DNA of 64,000 bases from Acidithiobacillus sp. HP-2 (GTDB lineage Bacteria; Pseudomonadota; Gammaproteobacteria; Acidithiobacillales; Acidithiobacillaceae): positions 124,001 to 188,000 of the forward strand of contig NZ_JACKZA010000005.1 of the NCBI RefSeq assembly GCF_015100155.1, given 5' to 3'. A program made the position numbers and the translations under genes. Positions 44,985-57,211 of the stretch are shown one piece after another (within the stretch, counting starts at the first letter, position 1; each line of letters opens with the position of its first letter). The notes beneath the pieces were generated by a model. That model had not been told where the DNA came from. It did not search any database and worked only from the letters and a program-made list of their open reading frames with translations.

Positions 44985-45473
44985 TTACAATAGACGCTGC
45001 GCATATTTTTGCGCCAGCTTGCGCCGCTTGTTCTCATATTCCAGCCAGAATGCCGTGATCAGCCGTCGTCTGCCGTCACGGTACTTTTTCATCACGATCA
45101 GGTAGTCCAAGGTTTGCAGCCACACATAGGTGTGAATGTCGCCATCGCCTTCCGCGTAGTCCCAATGCAGCACGGCTGGGTCGTCAATGTGATCGAGCAT
45201 GGCGCGCGCCCAGGGCAGACGCTCGGCGCGGCGAAAATCCGGCAGGCGGTTTCCGGAGCGCGGCGGGTCTTCGCGCTCGACGAGGTGCCAGAAGATCAAC
45301 TCCTTGCCGCGTTCCCGCTCAGGAAAAAACCATACCTCACAGTTTTGGTAGCACGCAGGGTTGTCGACGAAATCGCGGCGAAACACGGAGTAGAGTGCCT
45401 CTGTCACCGCCGGTGACCACGGCGACATGCTGAACAACGCTGGCAGCCATGCTGGTTCTGCCGGCGCGGTCAT
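44985..45473 (-). CDS. DUF3800-partner hypothetical protein
   Basis: A 162-residue protein with conserved-looking FRRAERLPWARAMLDH, VLHWDYAEGDGDIHTYVWLQTLDYLIVMKK and a basic C-terminus (LEYENKRRKLAQKYAQ). I have seen this type of small protein next to DUF3800 genes and toxin-like RelE/barnase-related folds, but cannot assign it. Four-base overlap (ATGA) with the DUF3800 gene, so the two probably act together. Last gene of the defence operon. Confidence 0.68.
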   Translation of the reverse strand: MTAPAEPAWLPALFSMSPWSPAVTEALYSVFRRDFVDNPACYQNCEVWFFPERERGKELIFWHLVEREDPPRSGNRLPDFRRAERLPWARAMLDHIDDPAVLHWDYAEGDGDIHTYVWLQTLDYLIVMKKYRDGRRRLITAFWLEYENKRRKLAQKYAQRLL

Positions 45474-46192
45474 GGCCCGACCCGCCGGGGATGAAACAAA
45501 AACACGTTAAGCTTGGTTTCGCGCAGTGGAGTGGCTTGCAGTAGGGATCGCCCCAGACGCTGCTCGATATGGTCGATCACGGCGAGCTTGGCCGGGTTGC
45601 TCTGCAATTCCCGGTGACGATAGGTCAAGGCACCGGAGAAAAAATCGGCCAGTTGCATCAATTCCGCTTCGTGCGAGTGAATGTTCTGGATGTGGCCGAT
45701 CATCGCGCTGGTGAAGTCGTACATGTTGTTGCACAGCACTTCGCGCAGCTTGCACAGTTTGAGGCGGCTACGCGTGTCCTTGATGTCGAGGTAAATGGCG
45801 TAGTGGCTGTCGGGCGAGAGAATGCGGTTGAGCAGCGAGAACTGCATCTTGTAATAGAACAGGTCGTGGTCGCCTTGATTGAAGGCGGCGTGGTTGAGCT
45901 GCTGCTTGTCCAGCACCACCAGGCCGCGAAAATGCAAGGGTTCCTCGGCCATGAACCAGTCAACCAGGTCGCAGTAGAAGGCGAGCCGCGAAGCCGATAC
46001 CTTGGACCACTTCAATTCACCGCGCGCACGGTGCCTGGCCTTGAGGTCGCGCAAGGCAGCGCTCAGACGGCGCACTTCCGTTTGCGGGCACCATAGCGCG
46101 CCCAGTGCCATCACCGTTTGCCGGTCTGCGGGCAGGTGGCAGGATTCATCGACGTAGATATTGATGAGCGGGGTACTTGCTGCTGTAGTCAT
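45470..46192 (-). CDS. DUF3800 protein (RNase H-like fold)
   Basis: A 240-residue protein with the N-terminal IYVDESCH motif (Asp-Glu), ELKWSKVSASRLAFY, a YLDIKD strand and ELMQLADFFSGALTYR, the ordered signatures of DUF3800, whose fold is RNase H-like with acidic residues that could hold metals. Its start overlaps the stop of a decayed copy of the methyltransferase 3' end (TGA/ATG), showing that it originally followed the methyltransferase gene directly. Found in phage-defence operons; activity unproven. Confidence 0.85.
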   Translation of the reverse strand: MTTAASTPLINIYVDESCHLPADRQTVMALGALWCPQTEVRRLSAALRDLKARHRARGELKWSKVSASRLAFYCDLVDWFMAEEPLHFRGLVVLDKQQLNHAAFNQGDHDLFYYKMQFSLLNRILSPDSHYAIYLDIKDTRSRLKLCKLREVLCNNMYDFTSAMIGHIQNIHSHEAELMQLADFFSGALTYRHRELQSNPAKLAVIDHIEQRLGRSLLQATPLRETKLNVFLFHPRRVGP

Positions 46193-46310
46193 CGCGGCAC
46201 TCCCATTTGCAGCGCATCCCTTGTCGATAGCATCAGGCGTTGGGTCGTGGTATTCGCCGAAGGCGCGCTGATCGTTAGTCTTAATACGCGGAAGGCTTTA
46301 CCGAGAAAAT
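46189..46310 (-). pseudogene. Decayed duplicate of the methyltransferase 3' end
   Basis: Reading the minus strand gives AFRVLR, a frameshift to DQRAFGEY, a frameshift to TQRLMLSTRDALQMG. The intact methyltransferase at 49780 ends FRVLKKNEEREFGEY, TQRLVLAAWDMLQNG. The order and spacing match base by base over about 100 bases. So the original junction was methyltransferase-DUF3800, and the 46409-49783 module was inserted between them with a second copy of the gene end. Confidence 0.82.
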
Positions 46311-46408
46311 ATTCAATTATATTGCTGTGACGTCCATAGTGGGTGCACAATATATTAGCTGGCATTCTTTCAAAGACTAGTTTTGCATCTAACGTACATA
46401 TCAAGAAA

Positions 46409-46907
46409 TCAGGGGACGGCACTCAATTGTACGTCTAAGCAATCCAGTAAGAATTTGATAGTTTCAGGCATCTCTTCACTTTTAAGCTTGACAATTTCCG
46501 CTAAGTGATCGTCAATGAGCTGTAGGTGTTGCGTCCATAACGCCATTAAAAATTCTAAAGCACCTTCCCCTTGTGCATTTTTCCAATTTCTTAAAACTGA
46601 CAAAATCACATCAGTCATTTGGCGGCTAAATATAGCGTCGACGCGATAGTCAAGCTCCACGGGAAGCGCAGCCCTGAGCAGAGATGCCTGAATCACTCCG
46701 TCGTTGTAGCGATCAAAATTAGCTGGACTGATGAGTGTTGTGTGGTATGTAGTTGCTAATCCCTTTTCATCGGATGCATTACGCAAATCGTGCAGAACAC
46801 ACTGGATCGTCCAGTAAACGTCTGCCTGCGAGGTTTTCTGGAGTCGCACATTAGTAAAATCAAGATCAGCCCAAAAAGCAAAAGTACGCCGAAGTTTCAA
46901 TGTGTAG
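46409..46907 (-). pseudogene. Out-of-frame C-terminal part of the tandem PRTase-like protein
   Basis: About 165 codons continuing the upstream protein after a +1 shift near 46907: YTLKLRRTFAFWADLDF, then QADVYWTIQCVLHDLRN, NFDRYNDGVIQASLLRAALPVELDY and GEGALEFLMALW. Removing one base in GGTCTACAC joins it seamlessly to the LFLPNPAG end of the gene at 48599. Either the gene is broken or there is a single-base sequence error. Confidence 0.7.
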
Positions 46908-48599
46908 ACCAGCCGGATTGGGCAAAAAAAGCTGATTAGAATCACTCGATGAACTGTCAAGTAAATGAAATCTATCCAACAGCAACGATGGCAAAACTGT
47001 CTCGATATCGCCAAATGGATCACTTCCGCTAAGCCGTTTCAAAGCTTCATATTCCCAGTCGAAAGCCGTTTTTGTGTATTCTTTAATACGAGGCAATGGG
47101 CAGTGATTCAGGATAATCAGTTGATGGCCACCCTGGCATAAGTCTTTCTCAAGTTGCTTGAATGACTCATCGTTCTGGAGTTTTGAAAATGCAACAAAAT
47201 AGATAATCGTTGCTCGGGGAGGAATGCAACGCAGTTTTCGGGAAATGGCTAGCAAGCTACGGCCGGATGTAATGGCACCTGCAATCACGATTACAGATGC
47301 TGACTCAACTAGCTCGTTATCGTCAAGGTCGCTAGGCACGAACCAACGCATAGTGTCAGCATCTTCCCCAATGTAACTACGGAATCTTTCAGAAAATAAC
47401 TGTGATCCAGAATCTTCAAGAACTATTACAGTGGAAAGGTCTCGGGAAACATACCGCCTAATATTTTTATCCATATCAAATGAAAATGGCTCTGCATTTA
47501 GAGAAAGAGCTGCGTTTACATCAATGAAGAAGTGCTCTCTTGACTCCTCTTTTGAGCTAACAGGTTTATTCCATAATAATACCGATTCTGCTGCAAATTG
47601 TCGGAAAAACATCTGACGTTTTCTTCCAAAATCTATCTTTTTAATTATCAGTAAATCATGTTTTGGATTCTCTGGTAAAAACTGTTCTCCGGCAATGCGA
47701 ATCACCTTTGATTTGCGATTGCAAAATGGACAATCATTAGCTCTATGAGATAAAATACCACCTGGTATAGCTGAAGATAAATTGAAAATAGCCTGCTGCT
47801 CTTTTGGGATTTTTGTATAAAATAAAGTAACAATCTGGTTTTTAGAAAATGAAGTTGTTTCTAATAAACGCTTGGCCAAAGACCCGCTGGTTGTTGCAGA
47901 AATAATTACCAGGCTGCTTTGATCTTCAACAAAGTCATATTTTTGTTTAAGTACCGTATAAGATTCAAAACTTTCAATGTGCGGTATTATGTTGTCATCA
48001 AAGGCTCCGTAGAGACCTAGCGAAACACTTACAAGATAAGCGATAGATGATGTATCAACGTAGATTCGCCGAAGATTATTTTTTAAATATGGAAGGAGCG
48101 AAATCGCCAGAAAAGATACTTCAATGCTTGACACTAACAAGTTAGAGGCACGAATAAACTTGTCGCAGTGATCACCGGAAGGTTTTGTGAAGTGATAGCC
48201 ATACGATGAGGTTATTAATCCGCGATGCTTTTTGAATAGTTCTACCATGCCCGACTGGAGAATTGACCTTTCCAAGGTTGGATCTATTGGAGTGTTTGAA
48301 TCGTTAAAAATATGACCTGAGCGATCTGCATGAAGAAAAATTAATTGTTTGTCTATATTGCCAACATAGGAAATAAATTCATTGCAAAAAACCGTATCAG
48401 CTTTGCACTCGTCAACTGTAACCGATGGATTACCGAAGCTTAAGATATACACATTCTTGGGAATAAGGTTATGGGCAACATCGTTCTTTAATGCTTTGGC
48501 AATTTCGTCGAGAAAAATTATGGACGGAAAGAACACCGCCACACTTTTCCTCTGGTTGTCAATTGTCTCACAAAAACGAAAGGAAAAACAATCTGTCAT
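46866..48599 (-). CDS. Tandem phosphoribosyltransferase-like protein (frameshifted near its end)
   Basis: A 577-residue frame; with the shifted tail the full protein would be about 740 residues. Two PRPP-loop-like motifs are visible: SSLVIISATTSGSLAK near 230 and ASVIVIAGAITSGRSLL near 436; both lack the acidic pair normal in active phosphoribosyltransferases, so they may bind rather than convert a nucleotide-sugar ligand. FTKPSGDHCDKFIRASNLL near 140 is like the PRTase hood region, and a CPFC zinc-like pair lies at about 290. ATG overlaps the GHKL gene stop (ATGA). AT-rich relative to its neighbours. Function unknown; I infer a sensor/effector pair with the GHKL ATPase in defence. Confidence 0.72.
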   Translation of the reverse strand: MTDCFSFRFCETIDNQRKSVAVFFPSIIFLDEIAKALKNDVAHNLIPKNVYILSFGNPSVTVDECKADTVFCNEFISYVGNIDKQLIFLHADRSGHIFNDSNTPIDPTLERSILQSGMVELFKKHRGLITSSYGYHFTKPSGDHCDKFIRASNLLVSSIEVSFLAISLLPYLKNNLRRIYVDTSSIAYLVSVSLGLYGAFDDNIIPHIESFESYTVLKQKYDFVEDQSSLVIISATTSGSLAKRLLETTSFSKNQIVTLFYTKIPKEQQAIFNLSSAIPGGILSHRANDCPFCNRKSKVIRIAGEQFLPENPKHDLLIIKKIDFGRKRQMFFRQFAAESVLLWNKPVSSKEESREHFFIDVNAALSLNAEPFSFDMDKNIRRYVSRDLSTVIVLEDSGSQLFSERFRSYIGEDADTMRWFVPSDLDDNELVESASVIVIAGAITSGRSLLAISRKLRCIPPRATIIYFVAFSKLQNDESFKQLEKDLCQGGHQLIILNHCPLPRIKEYTKTAFDWEYEALKRLSGSDPFGDIETVLPSLLLDRFHLLDSSSSDSNQLFLPNPAGLHIETSAYFCFLG

Positions 48600-49779
48600 T
48601 GCTTCGCCTCCATGGGAATGAGCAATGTGATAGAAACTCCGGCTACTGGTGACATCTGGCTAGGATTATTTTCTGCTGAATCTCGTGAATTCCAGTCTGA
48701 AAAAGCGCAGGTGTCGTTTTTTTGATATGGCGATGTAACAAAATCTCTGTATAGTGCAAGCCGGCCGCTACGAATGCGCATAAAGGCATTCAGTTTGGTT
48801 AGCCGTTCCATCACAGCCGGCAAACCGTTACCCTTGTTGTTTTGAGAGGTCGAAGTTTGTCTGAATGAAAAACATTTCTTGAAAGTCTTGTATTCGTCTG
48901 ATATTAGTATTGGCTGATTGGTATCGCAACAGTGATCTGCCAGCCATCTTCCGCAATACCCGAGGCCTGAATCAACGATGCTGATCTCCATAAATCGCCG
49001 TTGCCTACGAACACCAGTTATACCGTTAATTTTATTCAGATAGGTCGATAATACAGGCTGTTTTTTGATAAAGCCCTTGATACCCTCTTCGTTCATGTTG
49101 ATACCTTGGGTATAAATGACCCGCATGCCTGGTTTTAACCATTCACTGCGCGTAAGGCCGCGTGTCCCGTGCTCGTGGGTATTAATGAATAATTCATAAA
49201 AAATTCGTCCAAGATAGTTCAGTGTGTTTTGGCCGAGCCTTTTCGCTCCACCAGACATCATTAAAGATTCCTCTACCATCGCTTCAATAACAGCCGTAAT
49301 TTGAGCTGGCTGCCGCAGCTCTGACTTCATATTTGGTCCATCGATGTAGAAGTTGTCATCGAATCCTTTAGAGCTATGGTCGACAAATGCAAACCAGCAT
49401 AGTCGTCCATAATGCTGACCATATTTTTGTTTAGCTTGCGCTTCTATAGCGGTTTTTGCGGCTGCGTAAACCTTAGATCTTATGTCAACGTTCTGATCAT
49501 TTACAAAGGCGATCTGTTTGGCTAGCATTGCCGCAGAAAACTTGTGCGGTTTGCTAATGAGTTCATCAATTTCGTTATACTTTTCGCTTTGACGAAGTTG
49601 GAGCGTTCGGGTGCTTGATTTTCTAGCCCAAGTATTTGCTGCCTGAATAGCCGCTGCCAGACCGCCAAACGCATATGCCGAAGTGCCCACGGGCAACAAA
49701 AGAGTATCTCCCTTAGTTCTTTCAAGTTTTTCTAGAAACTCCTCGCAGGCGTTAATGGTCAAGCTTTTTGGAAAAGTTA

Positions 49780-49783
<4 letters not shown>
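48596..49783 (-). CDS. GHKL-type ATPase (histidine-kinase/Hsp90-like ATP fold)
   Basis: A 395-residue protein with the Bergerat fold set: N-box YELFINTHEHG (Asn about 201), G1 EISIVDSGLGY (271-275), and G2 QNNKGNGLPAVMERL (318-320). No receiver or dimerisation-His domain; the first 150 residues are an unassigned alpha/beta region. The ATG lies inside the stop of the methyltransferase (ATGA) and the stop overlaps the PRTase start, so the three are translationally coupled. Such stand-alone GHKL ATPases occur in several anti-phage systems (family context); here the partner is the tandem PRTase protein. Confidence 0.82.
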
Positions 49784-53759
<3,976 letters not shown>

Positions 53760-53763
<4 letters not shown>

Positions 53764-54173
53764 AGCGATACCACCTGCAGACTGAAGGCCTCGGCGGCAC
53801 GACATTGGCGGGCATCGGCCGAGATGAACACTTCGGCGGTGCAGGCGAGGGCGGCACCCAGGTGGATGGCGTCCATGCCGCGCAACGTGTGGTTTTCCAA
53901 GACCTTGACGGCGTGCTGGAGGACCTGGGGCGTGGTATCGCAGATCAGCGCATCGGCGATGTCGAGCATCAGGGCGCGCTTGATGATCTGGTATTGCGCG
54001 TCCGTTAGGCGGCCTTCGCGTTGCAGGCGACAGAAGGCCGAGATCACTTCAGGCACCGCGATGACCGACAGTGCCAGTTCGCTGGCCCGTTCGCACCATG
54101 CCAGGACGTCAACGGTGCCAGTTTCGTCGATGTAGCGCTTGGCAAAGGCCGATGAGTCGAAATAGACGCGCAT
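53760..54173 (-). CDS. vapC: VapC-type PIN-domain toxin
   Basis: A 137-residue PIN nuclease: MRVYFDSSAFAKRYIDE (first acidic residue), VPEVISAFCRL (Glu), GMDAIHLGAAL (Asp) and FISADARQCRAAE (Asp), the four conserved acids of VapC. Overlaps the antitoxin stop by one base and the methyltransferase start by four, so it is embedded in the defence operon and coupled to the methyltransferase. Confidence 0.92.
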
Positions 54174-54394
54174 CAGTCTCCGCGCTCGTCGAGGATGAGA
54201 CGGCTGATCTCCTTGCCGCTGATGGCCAGCGGGCGTGCCGGACGCTGTTTCCAGGAAGGCATCTGCGCCGGGATAGGGTGAATTTCGGCAATAGGCTTAC
54301 CATTGCGCAACACACGTACTGTCTGCCCGGCCTCGACCAGATCGAACCAGGTCTTGGCGTGGTTGCGTAAATCGGTGAAAGTGGTTTCCGGCAT
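54173..54394 (-). CDS. vapB: Phd/YefM-type (VapB) antitoxin
   Basis: A 73-residue antitoxin with the Phd/YefM DNA-binding fold (FTDLRNHAKTWFDLVEAGQTVRVLRNGKPIAEI) and a basic, proline-rich C-terminal toxin-binding tail. Partner of the PIN toxin that follows. A repeated TGTACA word just upstream (54415-54435) is a likely operator. Confidence 0.9.
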   Translation of the reverse strand: MPETTFTDLRNHAKTWFDLVEAGQTVRVLRNGKPIAEIHPIPAQMPSWKQRPARPLAISGKEISRLILDERGD

Positions 54395-54414
54395 GAACAG
54401 GCTCCCGTCAGATG

Positions 54415-54435
54415 ATGTACATCAAAGTGTACATT
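54415..54435. promoter_or_regulatory. Candidate VapBC operator
   Basis: Two TGTACA copies (54416 and 54428) form a near-palindrome in the 39-base gap between the SNF2 helicase stop and the antitoxin start. This suggests vapBC keeps its own autoregulated promoter inside the operon. Confidence 0.45.
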
Positions 54436-57211
54436 ACAGGGCGTCCGGCAACAACACGTAGACCCCGATCACATCCACCGGCAGACAGGCGCTGACACTG
54501 TACTGCCCGACATCGCGCGCCGCCGCGCGCACGCGGCGGTGGTCCTCGAGCAGGGTGATGGCGCGGTTCTGCGCCAACGCTTCCAGTTGCTGCGGGTGGG
54601 CGCGCAAAAAGTCCAGTGCGGTGCGGATTTCGCGCTGCACCCCTTCCGGCAGCAGGTTGCCCGTGGGAGTGCATTCGAGCAGCGCGTTGCAGGAATCGCC
54701 GCTCAACCATTCGGGCTGGCTGCGGCCCCTGACCGCGAGGGTGACGGTTTCTTCGGCCATCATCTGGAACGGTTCACGGCGGCGCACATAGCTGAGCTGA
54801 TGGCGCAAACGCAGCAGGTACAGCGTGGTGACCACGTCCACGGCATCGGTGAGGGTGGCGGCGCAGCGCGCGGCGCTGGCGCTGCCGTCTGCAAGGCTGG
54901 TTTCGAGGAGATAGTCGGCGAGGACCGTCACCAGCGGGTGGCTGCGGTGCAGTGCGTTGAAGTCGATGGTTAGGGCTTTGTTGATGCCTTCATCGGCCAG
55001 ACGCAGCCGCAGCGTTTCCGGCAGGTGTTGCGGTAGCAGGCGGAACTGGTTCTTGCGAGCTTTTTCCAGCGGAGCGTTGAGGCGGGCGCAGGCGCTGTTT
55101 AGGAAGCGCTGCACGTCGGCCTGGGTGCCCAGCGCTTGTTGTTCCTTCTGCCATTCGGGCAGCACTTCGTCGGGACGGATGCGGCGCTGTGCAAAGACGG
55201 TGCGGTTGGCCTTGGCTTTTTGCAAGGCGTCCTGCCAGCGAGCTTGCAGGGGGGCGAGGATCTGTTCGGATTCCCCAAAGTCGAAACCCAACTGCGCGCT
55301 ATGGGCGTTGCTGCGCTTCATCAGTGCGGCCTTGACCAGCGCCTGCTTGATGCGAGCTTCGTCTTCGGGCATGGGCACCAGCACGCCGAGTTCTTTCTCG
55401 ATGGCTTCGCCCTTGCGCAAGATGACGTTGAGCACAAAGCCATCGACCGGGTTGTCCTGCCCGTAGAGCATGGTGCAGCGCACTTCGGGGGCCGGCTGGC
55501 CGAAGCGATCGACGCGGCCTTCGCGCTGCTCATGACGGGTGGGGTTCCAGGCTAGGTCGTAGTGGACGACGGCGGTGAACAGGTGCTGCAGGTTGATACC
55601 TTCGGAGAGACAGTCGGTGGCGACGAGGATGCGGGATTCGCCTTCCCCTAGCGCCTCCACCCGCTCGCGGCGTTCCTCGGGGGTGTATTCGCCGGTAACG
55701 GCGTCAATGACGGCCTTGGGGAAGACTTTCTTCAGATGTTCGGCGACGTAGTGGGCGGTGGCGATGTAGCGGCAAAAAACGACGGGGTGAAAGCCCTCTT
55801 TCAGCAGCGTATGGAGATGTTGGATCAGCACCGCCAGCTTGGGGTCGCCCGCTTGTCCAGAGAGGCGTTCCGCTTCGCCAATCAGCGTTTGCAAATGCCC
55901 GGCATTTGCCATCTGTGCGGGCGGTTCAAGATCATTACTGTCCAGGTCGTCGGCTTCACCGTCGTATAACCGCTCGTCGGTGAGCCATTCGTTGTCGCTG
56001 AGGGTGTTGTCCAGCCGGGTCGTCAGGGCTTTGACGGCGGCAGCGGGAGAGGATGCCACGCAACGCAGCAACGCGAGGGTGGCGTACCAGACCAAGCGCG
56101 CATGGCCAGCCTCTCGCGCTTCGATGCTTTCGGCGAGTTCCCGGCAGTAATTTTGCACCGAGTCGAAGAAGCGGCCCCAGTCGCCGCTCAGCGGGTAAGT
56201 GATCTCGGCTTTCATGCGCCGCGGAAAGCCACGGCCATCGCCCGTTTCAGCCTGCCACTCGGCGATATCCTTGCGCCGGCGCTGCACGAAATGGCGAGCC
56301 AGTTCCAGCCGCAGAGGATCATTGGCTGCGGTGTGTCCTTGTAATTCACGAAAGCGCGTATCGAGGAGCGCAAGCAGGTTGTAAAAGGCGCCCTCGTCCC
56401 CCGAGTGCGGAGTGGCGGTGAGCAAAATCAGGTGGCGTTCCGGGTTTTGACTGAGTTGCTGCAAGAGCTGGAAGCGCAATTGTTTACCCTGCCCGCCACT
56501 GGCACAGGTGTGGGCTTCATCCACGATCACGCACTCGGGGGCCGTGCTGAGGAAGTGGGCGCGGTGGCGCTCGCTCTTGATGTAATCCAGGCTGACCACG
56601 ACCACCGGATGATAATCGAAGAGACCGATTCCATGGGGCAGATCCCGCTCGATGCGGGAGGCGGAGGCAGAGGTGAGGGCCACGGTTTGCAGATTGAAGC
56701 GGCTTTCCAGTTCGTTTTGCCATTGCTCGACCAGGTGCGGTGGGCACAGCACCGCCAGATGGCCGATTTCACCGCGATCCATCAACTCGCGGGCGATCAG
56801 CCCGGCTTCGATGGTTTTGCCCACGCCGACGTCATCGGCGATGAGCAGGCGCACCGTGGAGAGCCGTAGGGCCATGAGCAGCGGCACGAGTTGATAAGCG
56901 CGGGGTTCAACGGCGATGTTGCCGAAGGCCCGGAATGGACCGCTGCCAGCACGCAGTTTAAGGCGCAATGCATCGCGCAGAAGCAGGGCTGCGGCATGGT
57001 TCCCCGCATCTTCCGGCTCGGGCCAGGGAAAGGTGGCGGGCTCGACGGCTTGCAGTTCCAGCTCGGGGATCAGGGCGATGCTGTCGTCATCAGCGCCACC
57101 CAGCGGGCGCAGGCGCAACCAGTCGCGGCGGGAGCCGCTTTGCACCACCCATTCGCGACCCCGTGCGTGTACGAGGTTGCCGGGCATGAAGTCGTGTTCG
57201 ATGCGGGTCAT
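54434..57211 (-). CDS. SNF2-family helicase (DrmD-like)
   Basis: A 925-residue Swi2/Snf2 ATPase; the ATG at 57211 overlaps the stop of the DUF1998 helicase (ATGA). Motifs: DDVGVGKTIEAGLIA (Walker A, about 125), VIVDEAHTC (about 228), TATPHSG, and the second RecA domain with HEQREGRVDRFGQ (about 562). The C-terminal third is helical and unassigned. It corresponds in type and size to DrmD of class 1 DISARM. Probably remodels or translocates along foreign DNA together with the methyltransferase. Confidence 0.88.
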   Translation of the reverse strand: MTRIEHDFMPGNLVHARGREWVVQSGSRRDWLRLRPLGGADDDSIALIPELELQAVEPATFPWPEPEDAGNHAAALLLRDALRLKLRAGSGPFRAFGNIAVEPRAYQLVPLLMALRLSTVRLLIADDVGVGKTIEAGLIARELMDRGEIGHLAVLCPPHLVEQWQNELESRFNLQTVALTSASASRIERDLPHGIGLFDYHPVVVVSLDYIKSERHRAHFLSTAPECVIVDEAHTCASGGQGKQLRFQLLQQLSQNPERHLILLTATPHSGDEGAFYNLLALLDTRFRELQGHTAANDPLRLELARHFVQRRRKDIAEWQAETGDGRGFPRRMKAEITYPLSGDWGRFFDSVQNYCRELAESIEAREAGHARLVWYATLALLRCVASSPAAAVKALTTRLDNTLSDNEWLTDERLYDGEADDLDSNDLEPPAQMANAGHLQTLIGEAERLSGQAGDPKLAVLIQHLHTLLKEGFHPVVFCRYIATAHYVAEHLKKVFPKAVIDAVTGEYTPEERRERVEALGEGESRILVATDCLSEGINLQHLFTAVVHYDLAWNPTRHEQREGRVDRFGQPAPEVRCTMLYGQDNPVDGFVLNVILRKGEAIEKELGVLVPMPEDEARIKQALVKAALMKRSNAHSAQLGFDFGESEQILAPLQARWQDALQKAKANRTVFAQRRIRPDEVLPEWQKEQQALGTQADVQRFLNSACARLNAPLEKARKNQFRLLPQHLPETLRLRLADEGINKALTIDFNALHRSHPLVTVLADYLLETSLADGSASAARCAATLTDAVDVVTTLYLLRLRHQLSYVRRREPFQMMAEETVTLAVRGRSQPEWLSGDSCNALLECTPTGNLLPEGVQREIRTALDFLRAHPQQLEALAQNRAITLLEDHRRVRAAARDVGQYSVSACLPVDVIGVYVLLPDAL

